A stretch of 55,177 nt of DNA from contig AYMW01000001.1 in assembly GCA_000496475.1 (NCBI GenBank), forward strand, positions 1,106,693-1,161,869. The letters are read 5' to 3'. Both the position numbers and the translations under genes were made by a program. The stretch's first letter is position 1. Every line of letters starts with the position of its first letter. This document shows positions 1-8,381 of this stretch, in pieces. The stretch comes from Betaproteobacteria bacterium MOLA814 (GTDB taxonomy: Bacteria; Pseudomonadota; Gammaproteobacteria; Burkholderiales; Burkholderiaceae_C). The notes beneath the pieces are model-generated. The model made no database searches and was not told the DNA's origin. It was given only the letters and a program-made list of their open reading frames with translations.

Positions 1-114
1 AATGTCGTCCAATATGTGGTCTAACGCGTCGAATTCGTCAGAGCTAAATCCCTCGCTGGTCTGCGCTATTGCGCTGCCAGGCGTTGGGCTTGAAGGTGAA
101 ATAGATGTGGTCAT
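1..114 (-). CDS. UPF0149/YecA-like protein, N-terminal fragment (partial)
   Basis: An open frame of 38 codons begins with ATG at 114 on the minus strand and runs off the left edge. After a Ser/Pro-rich start of about 22 residues comes FSSDEFDALDHILDDI, which resembles the opening helix of UPF0149 (YecA/YgfB-type) proteins, where acidic residues alternate with leucines. The function of that family is poorly defined; many members carry a C-terminal SEC-C-like metal site, which would lie outside the window. It is divergent from the glutamate-synthase-like gene at 304. No strong ribosome site is visible. The family call rests on only 16 informative residues and could be wrong. Confidence 0.4.
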   Translation of the reverse strand, partial: MTTSISPSSPTPGSAIAQTSEGFSSDEFDALDHILDDI

Positions 115-303
115 GGCTATGCGGGTAAAGAAATGTATGAAAGTATGTGTCCAAGCGCAACACATTGGCCTTGGTGTTTGAACTTGACGCTCACAGGGGC
201 ACATGCAGTAGGGCACCTAGAATGGTTGCCACACCTACACGACTTGCACAATGCAAAGCAAGCGCTTATTGTGCACTCACTCCACTTGTCACACAGGCCG
301 CCC

Positions 304-1941
304 ATGCTCAAAAAATTAGACAGCTACTACCCAGTTCGCTACAGCGCCATATTGCTCAGCGCATTCACTGCCCTTGTCTCGTTGCTGGCGTGGGTCATTG
401 GCGGCGTGGGCTTTAACCTGTTTGTGGTGAGCGGGGCATTGTTTGCGCTGGGCGTCTACGACATGCGACAAAACAAGCGTGCTGTGTTGCGCAACTACCC
501 CATCGTTGGCCACATACGCTACATGCTGGAGTTTGTGCGCCCTGAAATACGCCAGTACTTTCTAGAAAGCGACAACGAAGCCGCACCATTTTCGAGAGCA
601 CAGCGTTCATTGGTCTATGCGCGGGCCAAGGGCGATGCAGACCAACGGCCGTTTGGCACACAACTCAATGTGAGGGCGCCTGGCTATGAGTGGATGCACC
701 ACGCCATGGTGACCAAACATATAGACAGCCATGATTTTCGCACCCGCGTGGGTGGGCCAGCCTGCACGCAGCCTTACAGCTTGAGCTTGTTCAACATATC
801 GGCCATGAGCTTTGGCGCACTGAGCGCCAACGCCATTCAAGCATTGAACCAAGGCGCAGCCTTGGGCGGCTTCGCGCACGACACCGGCGAGGGCTCAATC
901 TCTGTGCATCACACGCAGCACGGTGGTGACTTGATTTGGGAAATTGGTTCCGGTTACTTTGGTTGTCGGGACGACGAAGGCAACTTCAGTCCTGAGCGCT
1001 TTACAGACAACGCGCTCAACACGCAGGTCAAAATGATTGAGATCAAACTCAGTCAAGGGGCAAAGCCTGGCCACGGCGGTATGTTGCCAGGCGCGAAGGT
1101 AACGCCTGAAATTGCACTTGCCCGAGGTATACCCGTAGGCGTTGACTGCATTTCACCACCCAGCCACAAGGCCTTTTCAACACCGAAAGAGCTGTTGGCA
1201 TTTATTGCCCAACTGCGCGACTTGAGCGGCGGCAAGCCTGTCGGCATCAAATTGTGCGTTGGCCATGCGTGGGAATGGTTTGCCGTTGTCAAGGCCATGG
1301 TTCAAACAGGCATCACGCCAGACTTCATTGTGGTCGATGGCTCAGAGGGTGGCACTGGCGCTGCGCCACTGGAGTTCTCTGATCACATGGGTATGCCATT
1401 AAAAGACGGTTTGCGTTTGGTGCACAACACGTTGGTAGGCGTGGGGTTACGCGACCGCATCAAGATCGGTGCCAGCGGCAAAGTGGTGAGCGGCTTTGAC
1501 ATTGCTCGCGCGATAGCCTTGGGCGCCGACTGGTGCAACAGCGCACGTGGTTTTATGTTTGCCATTGGTTGCATACAAGCACAGGCGTGCCACACAGGCC
1601 ATTGCCCAACGGGTGTGACCACACAAGACCCTATTCGTCAGCAAGCATTGGTCGTGCCCAACAAAGCGCAACGCGTTCATAACTTTCACTTGAATACGCT
1701 CAAGTCTCTCAAAGAGCTGACAGAGGCGGCTGGCCTGATGCACCCGCGTGACATCACCACTGACCATATGCTGCACCGCATTGATGACAACCACATTGCG
1801 CCCTTATCTGAGCTGCTGCCTTCAGTTGGTCCTTCTCAACTATTGGTCGACCATGAGACCCAGCGAGACACCACACTGCCACCTGCATTTAGACGGTTTT
1901 GGTACCGGTCTAGCAGCGAGACGTTTGAACTGCAGGCCTAG
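304..1941 (+). CDS. FMN-binding glutamate synthase family protein
   Basis: A 545-residue protein with two hydrophobic segments at about 14-34 and 37-52, followed by a domain like the central FMN and 3Fe-4S part of the glutamate synthase large subunit. The cysteine cluster C423-X5-C429-X4-C434 (CIQAQACHTGHC) matches the 3Fe-4S signature of that fold. Upstream are conserved glycine-rich FMN barrel strands such as GGTGAAP. There is no N-terminal glutaminase domain, so it is not a complete GOGAT. Stand-alone proteins of this type are common in proteobacteria and their substrate is not settled. An open frame continues upstream to 133, but that part has no family similarity, so I start at the ATG just before the first membrane segment. 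Its stop shares CTAG with the convergent PIN gene. Confidence 0.88.
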   Translation: MLKKLDSYYPVRYSAILLSAFTALVSLLAWVIGGVGFNLFVVSGALFALGVYDMRQNKRAVLRNYPIVGHIRYMLEFVRPEIRQYFLESDNEAAPFSRAQRSLVYARAKGDADQRPFGTQLNVRAPGYEWMHHAMVTKHIDSHDFRTRVGGPACTQPYSLSLFNISAMSFGALSANAIQALNQGAALGGFAHDTGEGSISVHHTQHGGDLIWEIGSGYFGCRDDEGNFSPERFTDNALNTQVKMIEIKLSQGAKPGHGGMLPGAKVTPEIALARGIPVGVDCISPPSHKAFSTPKELLAFIAQLRDLSGGKPVGIKLCVGHAWEWFAVVKAMVQTGITPDFIVVDGSEGGTGAAPLEFSDHMGMPLKDGLRLVHNTLVGVGLRDRIKIGASGKVVSGFDIARAIALGADWCNSARGFMFAIGCIQAQACHTGHCPTGVTTQDPIRQQALVVPNKAQRVHNFHLNTLKSLKELTEAAGLMHPRDITTDHMLHRIDDNHIAPLSELLPSVGPSQLLVDHETQRDTTLPPAFRRFWYRSSSETFELQA

Positions 1942-2366
1942 TCACCCTGCGGTGGTGTCGCGCTGACCACAATGCCCAAGCGCTTTAATCGCCCCCGCAT
2001 CGCCAACACCGCGTGGTCTTTGCTCACCAAGCTGGCGTTGTGGGCCACGGCCAAGTCAATGAATACTTGGTCGTCTGGGTCCTTGCAGGTGTACATGGCC
2101 TTAGCGGGCACCTCTCGCATATCGCTCAGGGCATCCAATTCACGCAACACATCAGCCACGCTCAAGCTACGCTGTAAGCGGCGCTTGGCAATCAATGGGT
2201 AGTCCAATACGCGCGCAAGCTCATCGCGCATAGGCTGGCATACCAGCCAACAGTAGACGCCACTCTTTAGCCCCCGCAACAACGCTTGGGCGCGCACATC
2301 TTCAAACACAAGAAAGTCTAGCGCGGTATTGGTGTCAATCACCCAAGACGTTCTAAGCACGGTCAT
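1938..2366 (-). CDS. PIN-domain protein, putative toxin-type ribonuclease
   Basis: A 142-residue single-domain PIN protein. The N-terminal strand carries VIDTNTALDF (Asp11, Asn13), the first metal-binding position. The middle has the DPDDQVFIDLA acidic segment and then SLVSKDH, giving the usual cluster of acidic residues for Mg-dependent RNA cleavage. Its ATG overlaps the TGA of the upstream RNA methyltransferase gene (ATGA, 2363-2366), so translation is probably coupled. No antitoxin-sized gene is adjacent: on the other side is a convergent enzyme gene whose stop overlaps it by four bases. It belongs to the group annotated as putative toxin component, PIN family, but the setting argues for a constitutive RNA-processing role as much as for toxin-antitoxin function. 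Confidence 0.82.
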   Translation of the reverse strand: MTVLRTSWVIDTNTALDFLVFEDVRAQALLRGLKSGVYCWLVCQPMRDELARVLDYPLIAKRRLQRSLSVADVLRELDALSDMREVPAKAMYTCKDPDDQVFIDLAVAHNASLVSKDHAVLAMRGRLKRLGIVVSATPPQGD

Positions 2367-3676
2367 TCGCCGTGGCGCTTGCCCATCGCAGTCAGATCAA
2401 AGCGGAACAGTCGGCACTCAATGGGACCATTCCACATGGGTACACGGCGCGATGCTTTCATGCGCATTTTGCCGGGCAGCTTCATGTCTGGTGTGAGCAG
2501 CCAGGCTTGCCAACCGCCAAAGTGCTGTTTCCAATGTGTGGCCAAACGGTCAAAGAAGGCATCGCCCTCGCCACTGTCTTCGCCGCCGTCGACTTGTGCA
2601 GCCTCGCGCCACACATGCTCTTGCTGACGATCAGCGTGGCGGTTAGGCTGTCTGCGGCCATCCGATCGCCCTTCAGCTCGGTCTGCCGCGCGCTCACCCG
2701 CCACGCCCGCTGCGGCAATACGCTCGCCATAGGGCGGGTTGAGCAGCAAAATACCCATCGCCTCAGTGGGTGGTGTGCGTTGTAACGCATCACCACCGCG
2801 CAGGTGCAGGGCATGCGTCACGCCGGCGCGGTGAGCGTTGCGGTCTGCAAAATCCACCATGCGGTGAGACACGTCAGAGCCAAACACCAGTATCTCGCCG
2901 CTGGCGCTGGGGCCACTGATCACGCCAGCATGCGCTTGGTCTAACAAGCCGTCCCACACGTGTGACTGAAAGGGCAACAGGTTGGAAAAACCAAACCGGC
3001 GCTGCAAACCCGAGGGTATGTTGCAAGCAATCTGAGCCGCTTCAATGGCCACTGTACCGCTGCCGCAGCAAGGGTCGTAAAGGGGCATGGTACGAGCATC
3101 CCAGCCGGTTGCTGCAATCATGGCTGCCGCCAAAGTTTCTTTGAGCGGTGCGTCGCCCTTGTCTTCACGCCAACCGCGCTTGAACAGGGGCTCTCCGCTG
3201 GTATCTATGTACAACGTGACGTGCGTGGCGTCTAAGTGCACGTGTACCCGTACATGCGGATGGCTGGTGTCAATGTCGGGGCGGGTGCCACATGTAGAGC
3301 GCAACCTGTCCACAACGCCGTCTTTGACGCGCAAGGCTGCAAAGTTAAGACTTTTCAGCGGGCTGTGCTGCGCGGTGATGTCCACTCGCAAAGTTTCACG
3401 CGGGGTAAACCAGGCCTCCCAAGCCACGTCATTGGCGGCCTCATAAATGTCATCTTCTACATGGTAGGGCTGGTCTGCCAACTGCACCAGCACGCGTTGC
3501 GCCAAACGTATGTGCAAGTTAAGTTGCATCACTTCGCGCCATGAGGCTTCTACGCGCACGCCACCGCGCACCGCTTTTGCCACATCGGCAGGCTCGTTTA
3601 AAACCTTTGCCACCTCGACGGCGAGCATTTCCTCAACACCCGCAGGGCATGGCAGGAATAATTGCAAATTGTTCAC
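2363..3676 (-). CDS. rlmL: THUMP-domain RNA methyltransferase, RlmL N-terminal type
   Basis: A 437-residue class I SAM-dependent methyltransferase. The N-terminal half is a THUMP RNA-binding region. The catalytic part has DPCCGSGT (SAM-binding loop) and NPPYGERI starting near residue 313, the N-P-P-Y motif of N2-guanine methyltransferases. By family it should make m2G in 23S rRNA (G2445-type); the second RlmK half of enterobacterial RlmKL is absent. Right after NPPYGERI lies a charged, low-complexity insert of about 50 residues (roughly 321-372, rich in Arg, Asp, Gly). I chose GTG at 3676 because it overlaps the rpoN stop as GTGA and the protein matches the family from there; the open frame extends a little further into rpoN. 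The exact target guanine is inferred. Confidence 0.85.
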   Translation of the reverse strand: MNNLQLFLPCPAGVEEMLAVEVAKVLNEPADVAKAVRGGVRVEASWREVMQLNLHIRLAQRVLVQLADQPYHVEDDIYEAANDVAWEAWFTPRETLRVDITAQHSPLKSLNFAALRVKDGVVDRLRSTCGTRPDIDTSHPHVRVHVHLDATHVTLYIDTSGEPLFKRGWREDKGDAPLKETLAAAMIAATGWDARTMPLYDPCCGSGTVAIEAAQIACNIPSGLQRRFGFSNLLPFQSHVWDGLLDQAHAGVISGPSASGEILVFGSDVSHRMVDFADRNAHRAGVTHALHLRGGDALQRTPPTEAMGILLLNPPYGERIAAAGVAGERAADRAEGRSDGRRQPNRHADRQQEHVWREAAQVDGGEDSGEGDAFFDRLATHWKQHFGGWQAWLLTPDMKLPGKMRMKASRRVPMWNGPIECRLFRFDLTAMGKRHGE

Positions 3677-5349
3677 AGATCTTTTCTCAGGTTGGCCGGC
3701 GCAATACGCATGGCCTCTCGGTATTTGGCCACAGTGCGGCGGGCGCACTCAATCCCACTATCGCGCAACAGTTCGGACAACTGGTTGTCTGACAGCGGCT
3801 TTTTTGTTGTTTCAGCGGCAATAAATTGCTTAATCAAGGCGCGCACAGCTGTACTGGACGCATTGGTACCCGACTCGGTGCCCAAGCCTGAGCCGAAGAA
3901 GTACTTCAACTCAAAGGTGCCTTTGGGCGTTGTCATGTACTTGGCTGTCGTCACACGGCTGATGGTGGACTCATGCAGACCCAACTCGTCGGCAATTTCT
4001 CGCAACACCATGGGCTTCATGGCCAACTCGCCGTGTATAAAGAACTGCTGCTGGCGCTCCACAATGGCACTGGACACACGCAATATGGTTTCAAAACGCT
4101 GCTGAATATTTTTAATAAACCAACGCGCTTCTTGCAGTCGCTGCTGCATGTTGTCCGCGTCGTCAGCCTTATCAGCCGGTTTTGTAGCAGGCGTATCAGC
4201 AGCGCGATCGGCCGCGCGGTCAGCGGCCTTTGAACTTTTAAGCGCGCTGGCATACATGTCACTTACCTGCAGTCTGGGCATGACGTTGGGATTGAGGGAA
4301 ACTTTAAAACCCTCACCTGCCCGCGTAACGATGACATCGGGCACGACGATATTGCGCTCGGTTTGTATAAACCGACGTGCAGGCTTAGGTTCCAAGCGTT
4401 GAATCAGACCTATCGCTTGGCGTATCAACTCTTCTGATGTGTCACATTGCTGCGCCAAGCGCTTCACATCGCGCTTGGCCAACAGCTCCAACGGCTTGCT
4501 CACAATGGCCAGTGCAGCTTGTGCAACAGGCGTGTTGCGCATGTCTTCAATTTGCAAGCGCAAACACTCGGTGAGGTCGCGTGCACCCACACCAATTGGC
4601 TCCATGGCCTGCACGTGCTCCAAGGCGTCTTCAAACAACACCACAAAGTCATCGTGCGCCGCCCAGTCGTCACCAGCCAAGCTGTGCGCCAAGTCGCTGA
4701 TGCTGTCACCCAAATAGCCGTCTTCATTCAATGACTCAATGACCATGTACAACGCGGCTTTTTCCTCATCGCTCAAGCGCAGGCCAATCGCCTGCTGGTG
4801 TAAGTGATCTTGCAAACTGACAACGGCACTGGCCAAGTCCTGCGCAGTGGCCTCGCCGTCGCCGCTGCCCTTTGGAATACTGGCGGGCGCTTCGCTGCCC
4901 CACTCCGAGTCGTTGGGCGCAATTTCCACCGTGCCATCGCCGTCCCAGTCCGGCGCGCTGGCATCGCTTGCGGCTTCTGCACCAGCCTCGCTAGAAGGCG
5001 CAGACAACGGTGTATCAAAGCTTGCGAACTCATCGGGCCCATTGTTGTCTTGCGTGAACGTATCGCCCACGTCGCCGCCCTCGTAGTTGTCCCCAGGCGC
5101 GTTGCCGCTGTCTTGAGTCACTTCGGCAATTTGGTCACCTTGGCTGACCGGTGTGTCGGCTTGATCAACACCAAATAACTCGCGCTCAGCCAACTCATCG
5201 CTGCGTTCTAAGAAGGGGTTGTCGTCGAGCATTTGATCGACTTCGCTGGACAACTCCAGCGTGGAGAGTTGCAACAAACGGATCGACTGTTGCAGCGCAG
5301 GCGTGAGCGTGAGTTGTTGGGATACGCGTAGTGATAAACCTTGCTTCAT
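3673..5349 (-). CDS. rpoN: RNA polymerase sigma-54 factor RpoN
   Basis: A 558-residue sigma-54. Region I (residues 1-50) is Gln/Leu-rich (LTLTPALQQSIRLLQLSTLE) and contacts activators. Region II is a long acidic linker to about residue 150. The core-binding and helix-turn-helix parts follow (LGLHESTISRVT), and the RpoN box ARRTVAKYRE sits at about 536-545. It is longer than the roughly 480 residues of the E. coli protein, owing to the acidic linker and an Ala/Asp/Lys insert at about 372-399 (AADRAADRAAD). ATG at 5349 is chosen because family similarity begins exactly there. The gene starts five bases after lptB ends and overlaps the next gene by GTGA, so lptA-lptB-rpoN-rlmL-PIN is probably one transcript. 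Confidence 0.96.
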   Translation of the reverse strand: MKQGLSLRVSQQLTLTPALQQSIRLLQLSTLELSSEVDQMLDDNPFLERSDELAERELFGVDQADTPVSQGDQIAEVTQDSGNAPGDNYEGGDVGDTFTQDNNGPDEFASFDTPLSAPSSEAGAEAASDASAPDWDGDGTVEIAPNDSEWGSEAPASIPKGSGDGEATAQDLASAVVSLQDHLHQQAIGLRLSDEEKAALYMVIESLNEDGYLGDSISDLAHSLAGDDWAAHDDFVVLFEDALEHVQAMEPIGVGARDLTECLRLQIEDMRNTPVAQAALAIVSKPLELLAKRDVKRLAQQCDTSEELIRQAIGLIQRLEPKPARRFIQTERNIVVPDVIVTRAGEGFKVSLNPNVMPRLQVSDMYASALKSSKAADRAADRAADTPATKPADKADDADNMQQRLQEARWFIKNIQQRFETILRVSSAIVERQQQFFIHGELAMKPMVLREIADELGLHESTISRVTTAKYMTTPKGTFELKYFFGSGLGTESGTNASSTAVRALIKQFIAAETTKKPLSDNQLSELLRDSGIECARRTVAKYREAMRIAPANLRKDL

Positions 5350-5354
5350 GCGTC

Positions 5355-6188
5355 TTACATGCGAAAGTGCTCGCCCAGATAGACACGGCGCACATCGACG
5401 TTGTCGATGATCTGAGCTGGTGTACCTTGGGCCAGCACTTCGCCGTCGCTGATGATGTAGGCGTGATCGCAAATACCTAAAGTTTCGCGTACGTTGTGGT
5501 CTGTAATAAGCACGCCAATGCCCCGAGCCTTCAAAAACTGGATGATGCGCTGAATTTCAATCACTGCGATGGGGTCAATGCCCGCAAATGGCTCGTCCAA
5601 CAAGATAAAACGCGGGTTGGTTGCCAGTGCCCGTGCAATTTCAACACGCCTGCGTTCGCCGCCAGACAAGGCCATTGCGCTGGATTCCCGCAAGTGGTCA
5701 ACACGCAAGTCTTTGAGTAGGGCGTTTAAGCGCTTTTGGATAGCGGCTTCAGTCCATGACTGGCCCGAGGCGTCTCGCTGCAACTCCAACACCGCGCGCA
5801 CATTGTCTTGCACGTTGAGTTTTTTGAAAATGCTGGCTTCTTGTGGCAAGTAGCCAAGGCCGCGTGTGGCGCGTCTGTGCATGGGTTGGCGCTCTATGCG
5901 TTCGCCGTCCAACTCGATTTCACCACCATCGGCCCTAACAAGGCCGACAATCATGTAAAAGGAAGTGGTTTTTCCAGCCCCATTGGGGCCCAGTAAACCC
6001 ACCACTTGGCCCTCGTTGATGGCCAGACTCACGTCTTTAACCACTTGGCGACCGCCATAGCTTTTTTGCAAATGAGAAGCCACCAAACGTTTCAAAGGTT
6101 TTGGATTCGGCGCGGTTGCCACACCATCTAGCGCGCTGGCTTCGTCAGAAGACAGCTGTTTGGTCGTGGGGGCTGACAAGTCGTTCAT
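5355..6188 (-). CDS. lptB: LPS export ABC transporter ATP-binding protein LptB
   Basis: A 277-residue ABC ATPase. It has Walker [10 protein letters not shown], signature LSGGERRR, Walker [15 protein letters not shown] and the switch histidine in [10 protein letters not shown]. This is the cytoplasmic motor that, with LptF and LptG, pulls lipopolysaccharide from the inner membrane into the LptC-LptA bridge. About 35 N-terminal residues before the core are not conserved. It follows lptA by 23 bases and precedes rpoN by five, the classic order of this cluster in proteobacteria. LptF/LptG are not in the window. Confidence 0.96.
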   Translation of the reverse strand: MNDLSAPTTKQLSSDEASALDGVATAPNPKPLKRLVASHLQKSYGGRQVVKDVSLAINEGQVVGLLGPNGAGKTTSFYMIVGLVRADGGEIELDGERIERQPMHRRATRGLGYLPQEASIFKKLNVQDNVRAVLELQRDASGQSWTEAAIQKRLNALLKDLRVDHLRESSAMALSGGERRRVEIARALATNPRFILLDEPFAGIDPIAVIEIQRIIQFLKARGIGVLITDHNVRETLGICDHAYIISDGEVLAQGTPAQIIDNVDVRRVYLGEHFRM

Positions 6189-6211
6189 GTAAGTCTGTTT
6201 GCCGGCGTCAC

Positions 6212-6835
6212 TTAGTTGGCTGCTGGCGGTGCAGCAGGTGAAATTGAACTGTCGGTAGCAGGCTTGGGAGCCAACACTGCGCGCACACGACCATCTGATT
6301 TGGACGAGCCGTTTATCGAGCCATCCACTACAAATTTAGAGTCTTGTGCGGTGTAGACAATACGCTCACCAGCCGTTTCGTCGGCCATGGTGTTGCCCCT
6401 GAAGCGCTGCATCACAGCTTTACCCGTGAGCTCGAGACGCTCACTGGCGCTGTTGTAATTGATGCGCCGAGCCCGACCGCGTATAGACTCGTTGTCGACA
6501 TCCCGGTCTTGCGAAAAAGTTGCAACACCGTTGCCATTGGCCGTTGCAACACCGATTTGCGCGCCGTTGGGGCCATCGCGCACTTCGAACCTGTCAGCCT
6601 TTATGACAATGCTGCCTTTTGTAATCACAACGTTGCCCGTGAAGACGCTCACACCGTTGGCATCATCAACACGCAAGGCATCTGCGGTGGCATACAGTGC
6701 TTGTTGCTTGTCACTTTGCTTGGCCTGCGCAGGCAGACCCGCAGAAAAACAGGCCAGCGCCACCACGCCTGCGCTGAGTAGCCAGCTCGGTGTGAGGAGT
6801 CGGGTGCGAATGATTGAGGCGGTTTGATTAGGCAT
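6212..6835 (-). CDS. lptA: Periplasmic LPS transport protein LptA
   Basis: A 207-residue secreted protein with a signal peptide of about 38 residues ending near LPAQAK, followed by the OstA/LptA beta-jellyroll pattern ([20 protein letters not shown]). It forms the periplasmic filament that carries LPS from LptC to LptD/LptE. The C-terminal 25 residues are Ala/Pro/Ser-rich. It is upstream of lptB. Its usual upstream partner lptC is not here: the next gene is dsbA after a 132-base gap in which I see no gene. Confidence 0.92.
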   Translation of the reverse strand: MPNQTASIIRTRLLTPSWLLSAGVVALACFSAGLPAQAKQSDKQQALYATADALRVDDANGVSVFTGNVVITKGSIVIKADRFEVRDGPNGAQIGVATANGNGVATFSQDRDVDNESIRGRARRINYNSASERLELTGKAVMQRFRGNTMADETAGERIVYTAQDSKFVVDGSINGSSKSDGRVRAVLAPKPATDSSISPAAPPAAN

Positions 6836-6967
6836 ATTTATTGCATGCCATTGTATCTAAACCCAACCAATGTTTCAAAGCCTTTGTGCAAGTCAGCCAT
6901 GCGTTATTGCGAAGCAGCTGGCCCAACTGAACACACAACGGCTCCTGGACTGGCTTGCCCAGCGTGT

Positions 6968-7609
6968 TTAAACGGTGCGTGACCGGACAATCAGGTCGTC
7001 GGCAACATCCAAAGATTTTGGACCTTGACCAGGAATGTAGAACCGACCTGCCACACCTAAGGCTGGCGTGCCCTCAACACCGTAAGCAATGCTGAGTTGA
7101 GAGGCCCGCTTGGCTTTGCCTGAAGCGGTGAATCCGTTCAACGCCATTTCAAACGTCTTGCGATCAAGGCCTTGTTTGACGGCCCAATCAACAATACTTT
7201 GTGGGCTTAACAAGCGCTGTTTTTCTACATGAATAGCTGTAAATACTTTGAGGTGCAATGCGCTTAGCAAATTCAAAGACTCCAACGCATAGTACAAGCG
7301 CTGCAAAGGCTCCATGGCTGTATTGAAAGCCACAGGCACGCGCTTTACAACAACGCCAGAGGGCTGGCGCTTGGCCCATGCTTCGAAGTCAGGCTCAAAG
7401 CGGAAGCAATGGATACAGGTGTAAGCAAAAAACTCCAACACCTCCACTTGACCAGGCGCGCTGTCAACGGCCACACCGCTGGGCAAGCGGGTGTAGTTCA
7501 CGCCCTCTTCAAAACGACTTTGGGCAGATGCGGCCCATGGCAACGCCACGCCTGCGGCCAAGCCTGCAAATTGTGCTGCAAATGTTCGGCGTCCTAGGAA
7601 CTGGCTCAT
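6968..7609 (-). CDS. dsbA: Thiol:disulfide interchange protein DsbA
   Basis: A 213-residue periplasmic thioredoxin-fold oxidase that introduces disulfides into exported proteins. The signal region includes a twin-arginine pair (GRRTF) before the hydrophobic stretch and a cleavage-like AASAQ at about residue 30. The active site is C65-I-H-C68 in FFAYTCIHCFRFEP, where the common form is CPHC. The cis-proline loop is VEGTPALG. It lies 84 bases after the SPOR-domain gene on the same strand and ahead of lptA. The Pro-to-Ile change in the active-site dipeptide should shift redox potential, but the fold assignment is secure. Confidence 0.92.
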   Translation of the reverse strand: MSQFLGRRTFAAQFAGLAAGVALPWAASAQSRFEEGVNYTRLPSGVAVDSAPGQVEVLEFFAYTCIHCFRFEPDFEAWAKRQPSGVVVKRVPVAFNTAMEPLQRLYYALESLNLLSALHLKVFTAIHVEKQRLLSPQSIVDWAVKQGLDRKTFEMALNGFTASGKAKRASQLSIAYGVEGTPALGVAGRFYIPGQGPKSLDVADDLIVRSRTV

Positions 7610-7693
7610 ATGGTTACTCCAAAACTCGTATCAATAATAGGTTGTCAAAAGGCTTGGGGGCTGCTATCTGTGCAAAGTTCCCACCATGTCAGT

Positions 7694-8356
7694 TTATAGG
7701 CGGCGAATCGCCACCAAACTACTGGTAACACCCGATTGCTTGAGGCGTTCGCGCACGCCGTTGGCATCATCACGGTCCCGGTAAGGTCCAGAACGCACGC
7801 GGTGCAACGTTTTACCGTCTAGTACTGTGGTGCTCACACGCACATCCACGCCCATGATGGCCAAACGCGCTCGCTGCGATTCAGCTTCATCCACGGTGGC
7901 AAATGCACCAGCTTGTACGTAAAAGTTCATTTTGGTGTCTGTACCCATTACGGCTGCGGCTACTGGGGCTTTTGGTGTGGCAGTTGACTCAACACGCGAC
8001 GATGCACTCACGTCGTCACCGGCCATTTTCGCCCTCGCCAAATCGCCAAGTGGGTCGCTGCTGACCGCTGGCGCTTCAAGTGGCGAGTCGCCATCCTCAA
8101 GGGTCTGAGGCACAGCAACAGGCTCAAGCGGCACCATGTTGCTTGGCTTGCTGACGCCGCCCAACAGGCCGTTGGGATCCCAGTTTTGGTTTTTCTTGGC
8201 TTCCTCAGCATCTTGCCCAGGCGTGCCGGATACGCCCCGGTCAACAAACGGCACCGGCACTTTTGTGACGTACACCGCGACAGCCAAGGCGCCAGCCAGA
8301 CCTATCAAAATACCCAACACCAGACCTAACGCGGTGCCTCCTGCTTGCTTATGCAT
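7694..8356 (-). CDS. SPOR-domain membrane protein
   Basis: A 220-residue protein with one N-terminal transmembrane helix (about residues 8-30), a Pro/Ala-rich periplasmic linker, and a C-terminal SPOR domain of about 75 residues (NFYVQAGAFATVDEAES... HRVRSGPYRDRDDA). SPOR domains bind denuded septal peptidoglycan, so a cell-division or wall-remodelling role like FtsN/DedD is expected. ATG at 8356 directly precedes the membrane helix; the open frame upstream overlaps argS and has no similarity. It starts 25 bases after argS, a pairing common in Burkholderiales. Confidence 0.88.
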   Translation of the reverse strand: MHKQAGGTALGLVLGILIGLAGALAVAVYVTKVPVPFVDRGVSGTPGQDAEEAKKNQNWDPNGLLGGVSKPSNMVPLEPVAVPQTLEDGDSPLEAPAVSSDPLGDLARAKMAGDDVSASSRVESTATPKAPVAAAVMGTDTKMNFYVQAGAFATVDEAESQRARLAIMGVDVRVSTTVLDGKTLHRVRSGPYRDRDDANGVRERLKQSGVTSSLVAIRRL

Positions 8357-8381
8357 TGTTATATTCCCTTGTGTGAATCTG

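Noticed and set aside
133-303. Upstream extension of the glutamate-synthase-like frame
   Set aside because: The added 57 residues are rich in His, Trp and Cys, lack family similarity, and precede the first membrane helix at the chosen ATG.
1938-2366. Classical toxin-antitoxin locus around the PIN gene
   Set aside because: No small antitoxin gene fits on either side; neighbours are full-length enzyme genes overlapping its ends.
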